Shown piece by piece: positions 41,433 through 52,037 of a stretch of DNA of 64,000 bases. Position 1 is the first letter of the stretch; the number at the start of each line of letters is the position of its first letter. The notes beneath the pieces were generated by a model. It searched no databases, was not told the DNA's origin, and saw nothing but the letters and a program-made list of their open reading frames with translations. Source of the DNA: Cristatella mucedo (Eukaryota; Bryozoa; Phylactolaemata; Cristatellidae); contig WPIO01000040.1 of NCBI GenBank assembly GCA_009760855.2, positions 3,407,001 through 3,471,000 of the forward strand, in the 5' to 3' direction. A program made the position numbers and the translations under genes.

Positions 41433-41690
41433 AGTATGTGATTTTTCCATTTCGCACCCTGACCCTCACTCGAGCACACTCCAAAATTCGACCTCGCGTC
41501 GCTCGGTCTCCTTTTGAAGTGGCCCTCCTGAGTGTCACTGTGTCCGAAAAAAAAATCAAATCCTACTCCAACAGGTGTTGCTTCGGCGCAATGAAAAACC
41601 ATAGACTACTAACAATATTACAAAAATTTAGTTGTAATATATTATAGTAAATTTTTTTCCGAGTTTCTAAATTTGATTTGAAAGATTTAT
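41433..41690 (+). repeat. Left terminal repeat of the viral element, copy 1
   Basis: It starts AGTATGTGATTTTTCC, and Polinton ends usually begin with AG. It runs about 250 bases through TCACTCGAGCACACTCC to TTTTCCGAGTTTCTAAATTT. The outer half is GC-rich and the inner half AT-rich. The six bases before it (GCAAGG) could be a target duplication, but the other end is outside the window. Confidence 0.7.
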
Positions 41691-41706
41691 TTTATATTTA
41701 TAGTAA

Positions 41707-42250
41707 ATGCCTTTATCTTATACTTCTAGAACATTATTTAGGAGGAAAGAGGAAAAGGCACATATTTGGAAAAAAGAGTTTATAGAATATTCTCAAATCA
41801 TTGCTCACTTACAGAGCATATACCTTCAAAAGTTAAGGAACTTAGCATATTTGTCACAAAATATACTTTGATAAAAGATAAAACATGCTTATTCGATAAA
41901 GTTTATAATGTCTATAGTTTTAACTATATTTTAAAAGAAGTTGTTTCTAAAGCTGTTAGTTTAAGAAGAAAACTAGTAAAAAAACATTGAAAAGTGTGAA
42001 AAAGAGAGAAGTTCTGAAATTAAAAAAATGGATTGGCCTGAGAAGTATAAAGAAATTTTATCAATTAATTTAAAATTACAAAATGAAGAATATACTCACT
42101 GTAATCATCACACTTGCGATGTAAACAATGTTAGTACTGATGATTGTTTTTGTGATAAAGATAAAACATCTTGGAAAAGAAAATATAATTATGAGAGAGA
42201 ACTTAAAGAATTAGGAGTACCAGAAATTACAGTAACAGATTATGATCTAG
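41707..42250 (+). pseudogene. Unknown viral ORF behind terminal repeat copy 1, frameshifted
   Basis: About 180 codons in three frame segments (41707-41810, 41800-41990 and about 41989-42250), beginning MPLSYTSRTLFRRK. The C-terminal third is Cys/His-rich (HCNHHTCDV and CFCDKD), possibly metal-binding, and is followed by ELKELGVPEITVTDYDLEA. No family is recognised. It ends where non-viral, GC-richer DNA resumes. Confidence 0.5.
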
Positions 42251-42312
42251 AAGCCTCTGCCAGATCAGGCGGGGCAACAAGGACACGGCACCCAACTATT
42301 GGTTCGGTCAGT

Positions 42313-42565
42313 AGTATGTGATTTTTCCATTTCGCACCCTGACCCTCACTCGAGCACACTCCAAAATTCGACCTCGCGTCGCTCGGTCCCCTTTTGAAGT
42401 GGCCCTCCTTAGTGTCAGTGTCCGAAAAAAAAAATCAAATCCTACTCCAACAGGCGCTGCTTCTGCGCAATGGAAAACCATAGACTACTCACAATATTCC
42501 AAAAATTTAGTTGTAATATATTATAGTAAATTTTTTTTCAGAGTTTCTAAATTGGATTTAAAGAA
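42313..42565 (+). repeat. Left terminal repeat, copy 2
   Basis: It is nearly identical to copy 1 (a few substitutions and a 2-base deletion near GTGTCAGTGTCCG) and in the same orientation. A 60-base GC-richer spacer separates it from the ORF of copy 1. Confidence 0.85.
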
Positions 42566-42583
42566 AATATTTATATATTATAA

Positions 42584-42700
42584 GATGTCTGAAATAAATT
42601 CATTTTCACGGCGTGAGGGAGAATCATTCAACGACCATGCAAAAAGATTGGTATTTTCTTATGAGCAGCAGTTTAAAGTTAAACCTTCTTTTACTAAGAA
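42584..42700 (+). pseudogene. Short viral ORF fragment behind terminal repeat copy 2
   Basis: It begins MSEINSFSRREGESFNDHAK after TATATATTATAAG and runs into terminal repeat copy 3 after about 39 codons, so the gene is cut by rearrangement. No family is recognised. Confidence 0.45.
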
Positions 42701-42815
42701 CAACAGGTGCTGCTTCTGCGAAATGGAAAACCATAGACTACTCACAATGTTCCAAAAATTTAGTTATTATATATTATAGTAAACATTTTTTCAGAGTTTC
42801 TAAATTTGATTAAAA
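42701..42815 (+). repeat. Left terminal repeat, copy 3 (inner part only)
   Basis: It starts inside the repeat at CAACAGGTGCTGCTTCTGCG and ends CAGAGTTTCTAAATTTGATT. The GC-rich outer half is missing. Confidence 0.8.
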
Positions 42816-42818
42816 TAG

Positions 42819-43267
42819 ATGGATCAATTTCCAAGAATTAAAAACTTTCAATAATTATAGGAAAACGGCAGATCTAAGAAAAAAAATTTGTTCTTCAAAG
42901 ATATGATGAGTTGGTTGCATATAACATTAAAGTTAGATCATGTCTAACTCAGTTAACAAGAGTGAGATATATAATTAAAATAGTAAATATACTAGTAGCT
43001 TCGTGAGTTACAGTTTCGACAACACATATTCACACACATCCAGGTATAACTAATGTAACCTCCGCTCTCTCAGCATTAACAGCAATGCTCATGGCAGTTG
43101 ATGGTGTTTTAGTTGAAATAGATAAAAGAAAAAGATTTACTCTTAATTCTAACACAGAATTTATTTAAAAAATAACAGATGCTTTATCTGATGAAGTAGT
43201 TACAAAAGAAGAGTTTGACGATATTATAGCAGAACGTTCACACAGAGAAACTACTCCTCTAGCTTAA
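42819..43267 (+). pseudogene. Degenerate viral ORF behind terminal repeat copy 3
   Basis: It begins MDQFPRIKNF after AAAATAG. A later open segment reads HPGITNVTSALSALTAMLMA and VDGVLVEIDKRKRFTLN, then an in-frame TAA, then KITDALSDEVVTKEEFDDII and ERSHRETTPLA. At least one further shift is needed. It converges with the integrase and overlaps its tail by 17 bases. Function unknown. Confidence 0.5.
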
Positions 43268-44188
43268 TCACCTGTAATTCCTCTCTAACAAAGCTTCTCT
43301 TAACATCATTTACGAAAAATCTAACCGGTTGTTTTTTCAATACCATTATTCTAACTATAGTATGTTTAGTTAAACTCCATATTAGATCTGTAGCTCTTCT
43401 TCTTTTTTCATCTTCTCCTTCACCAGGTTCTAGTAAATATCGAACAGTTGTTCCAAGTTCTAATAATTTCTCCTGTTCTCCAACTTTTCTATGATATTTT
43501 GGTATACTCAGTTTTACTGATTCTTTTTTATCGCCTTTACAGGTTCTTCACCAAATGATCTTGTAACGCTATTATTTAGATAATCAATAATCTTTGGTAA
43601 ATTATAAATCCATTCTTTATTTATAGTGTAATCTCCAATATTAATGTCTTCTAATTACTTCTCATATTGTGCAATAATTTATTAATTATAATAATTTATA
43701 TAATATTTTATTTATTTATTTAATTTAATATTTTAATAATTTATAATAATACTTTATGCTCTCTGTGGTACAGTTCTATTCATTCTTTCAATGCAACACT
43801 CTTTTTACTAGTAGCTTCTATAACTTGTGTTTCATGTCTTTTCATTTCTTTCATGAGTTCTCCTTTAAACTCAGATCCAGGATCTACTGTTATCTTCTTT
43901 GGCCATTTCAATAAACTTTTTGTATAAATATCTATTATAGCTTGTGTTACTTCTTTAGAAGACTTTATTTTAAGTGGTCTTGAGTCTTTATATCTGCTAG
44001 CAACATCAATAACACTTAAAAGCATATTTGTATCTAGAATCATTTGGCATATATAAAATGTCTGCTTGATGAATTTCATTAGGTTTAGCTATACTAAAGA
44101 AACCTTTTGGAATTACTTTCGGTCTTGGCTTGAATATCTGGCTTATATCTGAGTCTGGATTACATTTTCCTTCCTTTTTTTCTTTCAT
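43251..44188 (-). pseudogene. Retroviral-type (rve) integrase of the Polinton kind, frameshifted
   Basis: Polinton and retroviral integrases insert the linear genome into host DNA. The minus strand shows NEIHQAD (first catalytic Asp), SVIDVASRYKDSRPLKIKSS, the second Asp in ITVDPGSEFKG, and the catalytic Glu in IERMNRT, all in the order of a DDE integrase core. The C-terminal part reads LGTTVRYLLEPGEGEDEKRR, ATDLIWSLTKHTI and RSFVREEL, which is typical of Polinton integrases. The parts lie in different frames with breaks near 44,040, 43,785 and 43,530 and a TAA after the Glu motif, and an AT-rich insert of about 80 bases sits at 43,660-43,740. The first ATG may be internal; no N-terminal zinc domain was found. 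Confidence 0.8.
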
Positions 44189-44200
44189 TTAGAGTTAAAA

Positions 44201-44531
44201 ATGACATTCTATAGAACTGGAAATATTTTGTGATACTTGTTCGACATCATTTAGTGAACTTAAATATTTAGAGTCAGGTCATCCAGTTTTCAAAAAGGTT
44301 AAACAAAGACCAAAGTTAAAGCATGAAATGCGTTGCGACATCTGCGATTTAGATAGCACAGAAACTGAATTCGATTGCGGCATTTTAAGAAATAACAAAA
44401 TAATCATTTGTGCAGATTGTTATTATGCAAAGAATAAATATTCTAAACAAAGACCTACAAAGATATACTGTTTAGCAAAGAAACACTTTAAAAAAGGTGT
44501 TCCGAATTATTCTGCAATCATCATTGCTTAG
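44201..44531 (+). pseudogene. Small zinc-finger-like viral protein, frameshifted
   Basis: After a short first frame (MTFYRTG) a shift leads into a segment with three CxxC pairs: FCDTCSTSF, RCDICDL and CADCYYAKNKY. This suggests one or two zinc fingers or ribbons. It also contains ESGHPVFKKVKQRPKLKHE. It is divergent from the integrase. Function unknown; a DNA-binding or regulatory role is inference. Confidence 0.5.
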
Positions 44532-44638
44532 AACACGAATCAATAATGCATATAGCAAAACTATTTACGCTAGTAAAAGGTAAGCATAAAGCAACAAAAT
44601 TAAAAGAATTAATTGTTATAATAGTTTACTTATACTTT

Positions 44639-45611
44639 TCAGGCACTTGTGTAAGAAATTAATAGATTAACTTTCATATTTCCTAGGTTATCAACATAAT
44701 AATATTCTATTGGGATTCTTGTAAAGTATGCATAATACTTAAAATCTGTTCCAATCGGAGATGTATTTATAGCACGTATATCTCCTGATACTATTGTCGT
44801 ATCGCTGCTAGGCTTTAGTTGTATACAGTTAAACGACCCAACAACCATTGCGCTTAGTATTATTAGTGGAGGACTATTTTTATTTGTCCAAGAATATGCA
44901 GTAGAAATATTAATAATAGAATTCATTGCCTTAGGATTAAATGTAAGTACAACAACTTCTGTTATTTTTTTAACTGTTCTATCAACATAGGATTTCGTTG
45001 CAGCATCAGAAGAATTAACAGGCTCAGCAACATTGATTATAGAATTATTATTCATGTTTAAATTTGTTGTAGCAGGAGAATTCTTCAATAACACATCTCG
45101 TTTTAATCCTCCATAAGTAACACAAAAATCATCAGTTAAAACTGTTGGTGTAGTGGCACTAGAATTCCAATATGTAGAAGTAATAGCAAAACTATTCTTT
45201 TTTAAATCTCCAGTCATTGTATCTCCAGATTTCTTGACATAGTTTGATACTAGACTTACATTAACAGCATCTGTTTGATTAACTCATGGAGCAAGATTTG
45301 TAATTGGTCTATTCTGAAGATTTAAAGAAGTTCCACTATTTACAATAAAGTTAGCATCTGCATATGGTTTTGTTACAGCATCACCATCATTCACAGGATC
45401 CCTCATAATAATAATTCTATTTCCATTCGCATCAAGATCTGACAGAATATAACCATTTATTCTACTTGTATATAGTCATTGCAATGATGCCTTCGACTCA
45501 TCTATATAGTTATTAATTAACATTTTCGATTTATCTAGCACTTCTTTAACAGTAGGAACTATTCTAACAAATCTACAAGGATCATCTTCTTCTAACACTT
45601 GGATCAAACAT
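44639..45611 (-). pseudogene. Tail-fibre-like viral protein 1 (repeat-built), broken
   Basis: The start lies behind TTATATAAGAAG. The protein contains repeats of the phage and adenovirus fibre type: LDANGNRI...DPVNDGDAVTKPYAD, LNLQNRPITNL...VNQTDAVNVS and LNMNNNSIINVAEPVNSSDA. A globular C-terminal part of about 110 residues ends VNLLISYTSA. Two in-frame TGAs (near 45,478 and 45,284) and at least one frameshift break it; only the last 192 codons are open. Paralogues occur at 55.8, 56.7 and 57.5 kb. Host-cell attachment is inferred from the repeat type, not shown. Confidence 0.6.
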
Positions 45612-45631
45612 CTTCTTATATAACACTTTAT

Positions 45632-46299
45632 TTACTTTCTTATTGTTAAATATCTGCCATACTTGCTTATAATGTCAAACTCAAAATCAAAATACTTTTC
45701 ATCTTTAAGTAATAGCATAAAAATTGGTTCTCTAAGCGGCATATCCAAATCAGTATTAGGAATTCTTACATTACCAGCTGCTATGTAATCTAACGGAGGT
45801 TCTTCACAATTCAATCCAGGAACAAAAATCTCAAGCTCAGAGTAAAAGCATTCACGTAATTTTAAAACATGTAAACCTAATCAGCATTGTGCGTGATATT
45901 GTTTAGGTATAAAATCATCAATAATATTTCTGCTCCATGAACATTTGATTTCTACTAAGGTATTTTTATCTATTATTTCATCAGGAGAATACCTGTACAC
46001 GCCATCGCTACTAAAACAATCGTTTGCATTATCAAGTTTTACTTCAAGTTTTATTTCTAAAAACTTTGCAGCAATAGGTTCACATACTTTACCCAGTATC
46101 ATTGGAGGACATCTCATACTAGAATTTTTAGCAATGTATTTTTTTAGTTTTCTATTTGCAATTAATTCTATGTCTACTTCTGTCTGATCTCCGAATATTA
46201 AATCATTTCCAAGCACTGAGTAAACCTCTGAGCCTCTAATATTCAAAGACATTGATTTTTCCACTCATCTGAACCTTGTAAAAAATCAAATTTATTCAT
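45632..46299 (-). pseudogene. YqaJ-like (lambda-exonuclease fold) viral nuclease, broken
   Basis: The minus strand starts MNKFDFLQGSDEWKNQ, the usual YqaJ-family opening (QGsxEW). A frameshift near 46,255 leads to SEVYSVLGNDLI. The PD-(D/E)xK core is visible as DGVYRYSP, then LVEIKCSW, then IPKQYHAQ. An in-frame TGA follows at 45,879-45,881, after which the same frame runs to the stop at 45,632 (DIISKYGRYLTIRK). YqaJ nucleases resect DNA ends in recombination and replication of phages and large viruses. Length (about 220 aa) suits the family. Confidence 0.75.
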
Positions 46300-46320
46300 T
46301 ATATTTCTGGTTTAATTTTT

Positions 46321-47848
46321 TTAAATGTCACTTCCATCATAAACATATGTTCCCTTACTGCAGGTAAATGGTGAACCATTGCCATTAGAAGTAAGTTCAG
46401 CACTGTTTTCACAGATAGTCAGATAATGAATCATAACATTTGTTGAAGTAGCTGGAGCAGCAACAGTAGGGATTTGAGAGTTAAACTCAATAGTTACATC
46501 AAGCTTTGAAGTAATTCTTAATGGTTCATCGTTAAACTGTAGATCAATTACATGAATTGGATACAGCGACAACCATTAAGGATAAGTAACACCCTCCGGT
46601 TCTGTAAGTTCATTTAATCCTAGATATTGCTTTCTGAATTGAATACAACCTAGATATGCTGTTGAGCATTTAGCATCTTTGAAATAGCAGCTTCTAGGAA
46701 CAGCAGGATACTGTTTAGAACCATTAGCAAGTACAGTTACATTTTTAATATCGCAGTGATTGTAAGTAAATGGATTGCCAGAGTAGCTATCAAACTTATT
46801 AGTTTTGTGCTGCAACAATCAACCATCTACATTTATCAATAGTATTTTGTACAGATAGAGTTTTAGTAAACTTTAAATCTTGATTGAAACTAGTCATCGT
46901 AATATTCTCATAGCGTCTAACCCTGTAATTTAGTCTAATCTTTTTAGCTCTTTGAATAGATACGTCTGCAAGAGCTCTTTGAATACTTTCTTTAGGAGTT
47001 ACACATGGAACCACTAGTCTCATTTTTGACATAGCTACTTTAAGTGCAATCCAAGTGCCATCAGCTGCAACTCCTGCACCTCTAGCCACCATAATGTTAG
47101 CTGCGCGAGATGTACCAATCATAACAGCATCAAAGTCACTCCCACCAACTCTTGTCATCTCAAGCGTAAATGGAATATTATACAGAATTTTATTCATGTC
47201 AGCAAAAAATCCAGACAATCTTGCAAATGGAAGTGAAATACTGAATGATCCAGGAGAGTCAGCAACAATATTTGAAAGACACCTTCTGTATACAAAACCG
47301 TTATTAGAAGTAGATATTCCACTTGCAGCTGGGCTTGTATAGCTGTCAGATACATACAAATCATCTGGATTATCTGCCTCATCTTTTTTCCATCCAGTTG
47401 CAGGCCCTTCGGTTCGATTGTAATCATTTGGATATGTAAGTAATCCCATAAGAGTTGTAACTGTTCCAGGAGCCTGTATATGCGAGAATGTTTCTATTTC
47501 TTCCGCACCAAGTCTGATTCTCATCGAACTGAACAGCCAAGCTCCAGCATTGTTGACAAGACCTGCAGTAACAGTTCTTTTAAGCGGATCAAATTGTGGG
47601 TTAGTACCTGCAGCAGGTGCAACCGTTTGAACCTTTATCTGCCCTTCGAACAACAGATAAGCATCTGAAAGCACATAGCAAAGCTGTTGTTCACCAGGAA
47701 CAGTAAAGGTAACTAACTTATTTGCAATATCATCAGTCTCACTTCCATTGCTTTGATAAAATTCTCCGTATTGGTAATCTTTAATTTTGTAGTTAGGAAA
47801 ACTAGGACAACCTAATTCGAGTATGTTCTCAACTGGAGCACTAGCCAT
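46321..47848 (-). pseudogene. Putative major capsid protein (double jelly-roll type)
   Basis: About 510 codons begin MASAPVENILELGCP behind TATATAGAGAAGAA. A 349-codon frame covers the N-terminal jelly roll: TVPGEQQLCYVLSDAYLLFE, then VNNAGAWLFSSMRIRLGAEE and TTLMGLLTYPNDYNRTEGPA. A -1-type shift near 46,805 leads to SYSGNPFTYNHCDIKNVTVL, an in-frame TAA lies at 46,576-46,578, and the last 83 codons (PIHVIDLQFNDEPLRITSKL) end at 46,321. Size, position between nuclease and minor virion genes, and the NNA..LFS.....LG..EIE pattern fit capsid proteins of Polinton-like and adintovirus-like elements. I call it from this pattern and context; a structure model would decide. Confidence 0.65.
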
Positions 47849-47875
47849 TTCTTCTCTATATAAAAAAGTAAAAAT

Positions 47876-48387
47876 TTATTTCTTATTCTGAATGTATAAG
47901 CCAGCACCAATTTTTTTCACATATCCGCCATATCCATCAGCTCTCGTAGCAGGCATAATAGCAGGGACAGCAGATTTTTCTTTTATAACTCTTTATATTT
48001 CTTTGTATGCCTCAGGATAATTTTCTTTTAACGTTTCTGAATAATCCTCAGTCTCAGAATCCTCCATCTTTGCTTTGTATTTCTTTTTGCTTTTTGGTTT
48101 AAGTTTATCAAGCATTGCTCGTTTTATCTCAAGATCCATCGCTTTCATCTTTCTATCATAATCTTCTTTTTTACGTTTCTTTTTTCTTTCTTCGCCTGCA
48201 ACGCAGTTAATTTTCTTGCTTGATGCATTTCAATTGCTTTGTTGGCAATGTTCATACTAAGCCCAGTTAGTCCAGTAAGCACAGGCCCTGCTTTTCCAAC
48301 ACCATCAATAATCTTGTCAAGTACACCAGAACCATGATATTTTTCACCAGTTATCCTACCATGACCAATTCTGGCATAGCTACCCAT
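47876..48387 (-). pseudogene. Small basic virion-like protein, frameshifted
   Basis: It begins MGSYARIGHGRITGEKYHGS behind AATAATATAGG. The next segment VLDKIIDGVGKAGPVLTGLT contains a Gly-rich amphipathic stretch, then a long Lys/Arg-rich helical region (LTALQAKKEKRNVKKKI), and after a shift near 48,150 a tail ending KKIGAGLYIQNKK. The layout recalls core or membrane-active minor proteins of adenovirus-like virions, but I see no definite homology. It lies just upstream of the capsid gene. Confidence 0.45.
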
Positions 48388-48393
48388 CCTATA

Positions 48394-49245
48394 TTATTTA
48401 GAAATTTCTATTATAGCTATAACATCTGTAATAGTATTTACTGTATTTTTATTTTGATCTGTTAAGTTAATTCTAAGACTGCTAACACTATCAATGTCTC
48501 CACGAGTAGGTAAGGATAAAACGTTTGGAATGTGCACGTCAACCTTTTCTCCTGGATCAATATCATCAATATCAATTAAATATAAAGATGATGATAGCTC
48601 TAAAATCCTTTTTTTCACATAGTTTCTGCTTAGATCTACCAAATCACAATCAATGCTTATCCGTTTTACTCCAGAATTGTCAGAAAGTTGCATTTTATTC
48701 CAAGCTTTATAAGTACCAGAGAAATACATTGCTTTTTCTATAGCTTCATATGGCGTTCCACCAACCATTGCAGGATCAAATGTGCCTTGCAAATTTGAAT
48801 TAAAACCTTGAGCATCACCGATAGAGTTGATTATCCCAGAATTTGATCCTAGTAATACAACAAAATCACCAACAACTTGCATTATTATTTTCTCATCAAC
48901 ATCAACGCTAAATCTTATTCCAGTACTATTTCTATTACTAGGATTGATGTGCATAGATGATGGTTTTACAGTTAATAATGCTTGATTTAATGCATAAACA
49001 ATCTTTTGACTATCATATTATCCTTCTGGTATAGCAATTGAGTAGTTGCTTGGAGCTGTTATATTTGCTTTATACCAAAGCATATCGTTTACACCATGAG
49101 TAACATATGTTATTATTCTGTTTGTGTATGTAAACTCAACTCTACGTAAGCCTATTTTGTTATATCCAGAATCTGATCCAAGCATTAACGGTGGAACAAG
49201 AGTTTTTGTATCAGAACTAGTGGTTCCAGTTATTCTTATTGAAAT
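48394..49245 (-). pseudogene. Putative minor capsid (penton-like) protein, paralogue 1
   Basis: It is one frame apart from an in-frame TAA near 49,020. It shares with the upstream gene an IPEG motif (SIAIPEG), KRISIDCDLVDLSRNYVKKR, and the C-terminal strand pattern LRINLTDQNKNTVNTITDVI. The start codon is missing: where the TATAAGA motif predicts ATG the sequence has ATT (49243-49245). The I(P)EG/PPG...Y pattern and the gene pair's place beside the capsid gene suggest a single-jelly-roll minor capsid protein; that is inference. Confidence 0.5.
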
Positions 49246-49253
49246 TCTTATAT

Positions 49254-50125
49254 TATATCTCAATAATTTCTATTACAACAGTAATCTGCTGCAAACCAAA
49301 ATCTAAAACTTTCAAATTTTGGTCTGTAATAGTAATCAATATATCAGAAATAGATTCTCAAACAAGATTGTGATATTCAAGAGTGTTCGGCTCATATACC
49401 ATTTGTTCCCAAAGATAGAAATTATAAGCAAAACTTCAAAGAGCTTGGATTTCGATATTATTTATATAACTTGTTTTGCTCGCAACCAAATTACAGCTTA
49501 TAAGAATTAAATTCAACTCAGAAACAAAAACTTCATTCTCTGAAATACTTTTCTCTGCAGGATCTACAACTTATTGTGTAAACTGTTTTCCAGGAGCAGC
49601 ACTATATGTATCTAATGGAAGTGTCTTATCTGTTGTATAAACAGTTCCAGTAAATCCAAGTAATAGAGCTATAGTAGATTTAACAGCAACAAATGTAAAC
49701 CCAGCAGGCATAGTAATCCAAGAATTAGAAGTAGCAGTATCAATACCTAAAACAAACTTGTCACTTCCAGATAATACAACAGAATTATTTATTATATCTG
49801 CAATACCAATATTTACATCATCAGACACAGTAGCATATATGCCAGGTGGTATTCTTACTATTCGATCAGATCCACCTGTAATCCTGTAAACAAAAGTATT
49901 ATTTGTAGATGCAGTGTTTTTAATAGAATTGGTTCCGACAAACTTTTTGAAGCATACCTTAAACCTTTTATTCTTAAGCTCTATTGGGTTATTGATGTTT
50001 ACTCTAATAGGATTAGTAGTTCCACTTATATTAAAAACGTACCCGTCCTTACCTGTAATGGTATCTTTTTTGATTGACTCAAAATTTTTTAGAATATCTA
50101 TAGCCACACCAAGAAGATCCGACAT
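49254..50125 (-). pseudogene. Putative minor capsid (penton-like) protein, paralogue 2
   Basis: It starts MSDLLGVAIDILKNFESIKK behind GATATATAGAAA. It contains IRVNINNPIELKNKRFKVCF, VRIPPGIYATVSDDVNIGIA, FVAVKSTIALLLGFTGTVYT, then, after an in-frame TAA at 49,571-49,573, VSELNLILISCNLVASKTSY and DILITITDQNLKVLDFG. Two further in-frame TGAs lie near 49,465 and 49,355. No frameshift is needed to reach the end at 49,254. The order IPPG..Y / SIA.LLGF / CNL / ITDQ parallels paralogue 1. Role in the vertex or minor capsid is inferred. Confidence 0.5.
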
Positions 50126-50128
50126 TTT

Positions 50129-51318
50129 CTATATATCATATAAAAGTTTATTAATTTTAGCAATGTATGACTTTGGTACTTTTCTAGATTTTGCAAGGTA
50201 ATCAACAGCAGCACTAATAGAATTTACTACTCCAGTATTTCCAGCAGCAAGTTCACGAATCCACAATTCTATCTTATCAAATACTTCTGAATCATTCCTT
50301 ACAACTATTGGTATTATTTCAGTGCCACTACCAACTTTTTGTTTTAAATAATCTAAAACTTTCTGTTCTTTTACACTTCTTTTTTTTTCTTTTTATCTAA
50401 CTCTGAAATAACATTGGAAAGATTCTCTCCACTAAGATTCTGCACAATCTTTTTTACTTGTTTGTTTATTCCAATAGATTTCTTTGCTCCAATAATATCA
50501 AGTACATCTTTCTTTACAACTGTTAACGTATATGCTTTTTTATTGCATCAACTTGTTCACCATCAAGTTTATTATAATAACCCATTGTGTATTCTAAGAT
50601 ATCACGAGCAGTCTGGTCAAGTTCTTGTTCAGGAGTATCCATTTTTTCATTAAAAAGTTTTTGTCCAAGCTCATATAGTTTTAAATCTTTATTTGTACTA
50701 TCAATCTCATTTATTATTCTTGCTGCATAACTTGGGACATATCCATTTTTTATTTAAGTAATTTAATTAATTCAGCCTTATCAAAATCTTGTACTTGAGT
50801 TTTCTTAGGAGTGCCAGTGGTTGGATTTATATTTAACTCCTCAGCTAAACCTTTTTGAGCAGCATCAATAGCTTCTCGTATTTCTGGATTTGCTGCATAT
50901 GTCTTTGCTTGATTTGCTATAGTAATAGCTTTTTATGCTTTCCTTCACTAAAAACTGTTCTTGCTTTTTGAATATGACTTGATATGTCTGGTTTTTGTTT
51001 GTAGTCCAAAACTTTCTGCAGTTGTTCTTTATTTTCTATCTGAAGTGCAAGTTTAGGTCTAATTCTTTTAAGTTTCTCAACAACAACTTTACCTGAGTTA
51101 TCAGTAGATCTCTCTAATGCTTGCTCGTTTAGTCTATACTCAGCAGCATCTCTTATAGCAATTTCTGATTCTATCCTTTGTATCTCACCAGAGTTTTCTA
51201 GAATATTTGCATCTCTTAGATCTTGCAGTTTTTGCAGTTTAGATTCATAATCAAGTGCTTCTTGAACACTTCCTTTATAAAGCTTTTTACCACTCGAGTA
51301 AATTTTTCCATTAAACAT
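50129..51318 (-). pseudogene. Long helical (coiled-coil) viral protein, frameshifted
   Basis: It begins MFNGKIYSSGKKLYKGSVQE behind AGATATAGTAAA. Charged heptad-like stretches follow (YESKLQKLQDLRDANI, IQRIESEIAIRDAAEYRLNE). After breaks near 50,930, 50,765, 50,540 and 50,395 the frame continues with ITIANQAKTYAANPEIREAI, LGQKLFNEKMDTPEQELDQT and, at the end, GVVNSISAAVDYLAKSRKVP before the TAG at 50,129. The protein would be about 390 residues. No family is recognised; virion scaffold or core is possible. Confidence 0.5.
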
Positions 51319-51331
51319 TTTACTATATCTA

Positions 51332-52003
51332 TTAATAATTAAAAAATATCATTAATTGCTTTCCTTCTGAATCAACAGACCAAATTCTGCCTTCCGATTC
51401 AGTCTTTGTTTGATCTATTATGCAATATCCAAAACGGTTTCTAGTACAAGAGTTAACCCATTCTCTAAATTGTTTTTTATCAATATCTCCAACATATGCA
51501 TCACGGATATACTCAAAATCAGTTGTGTTTTGCTTAAAGATTACTATTAGATTTACATTGTTTCTGATTTCTCTCCTAGGTATATTAGTAAATCCTTGAG
51601 CAAGATAGAAAATATTCAGATCTTTATGTCTTCCTCATGTGAAATAGTCTAATATTTTAGTCTGATCCTCAGTCATTAAATCATCAAGCACAACTACATT
51701 CTTGCAGTTCTTATACGAGTCTACTTCTGGCATAGCATCAATGCCATTTATCCAAGAGTAAGCCTTGTTTTCTTTTGTCACTGACATAAGTCCGCGATAC
51801 AACTTTTGATCTAAACTTGAAGCAATAATTGTACAACAATCATAATTAACCATTCCATAAAATATCCAATTCATGATAAGTTGAGATTTACTTGAACCAC
51901 TTGGACCTAAAAATAAAGCTCTAATTGGTACACTCGGCAATGGTTCTTTATGTCCAGTATCTACATCTTGTCCAAAATTAAACGCCCTTACTCGAAGAGA
52001 CAT
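51332..52003 (-). pseudogene. FtsK/HerA-type (A32-like) genome-packaging ATPase, one in-frame TGA
   Basis: The packaging ATPase pumps the viral genome into preformed capsids. The frame has 223 codons without a shift. The Walker A motif LGPSGSSKS sits at residues 32-40, Walker B NVVVLDDLM at 102-110, and the YLAQGFTNIP sensor region and RNNVNLIVIFKQ follow. The only lesion is TGA at codon 123 (51635-51637) in FT-stop-GRHKDL, where this ATPase family has a conserved Arg (FTRGRH), so CGA to TGA is the simplest history. Size is typical of Polinton and virophage ATPases. A TATAAGAA motif lies just before the ATG. Confidence 0.85.
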
Positions 52004-52037
52004 TTCTTATACTAAAAAAAGTTTTTATATTATAGAA
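52004..52037. promoter_or_regulatory. Divergent promoter between ATPase and zinc-ribbon gene
   Basis: Thirty-four bases carry one TATA-type start motif for each strand: reading minus AGTATAAGAA-ATG, reading plus TATATTATAGAA-ATG. Their distance to the start codons matches the other viral genes. Confidence 0.5.
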
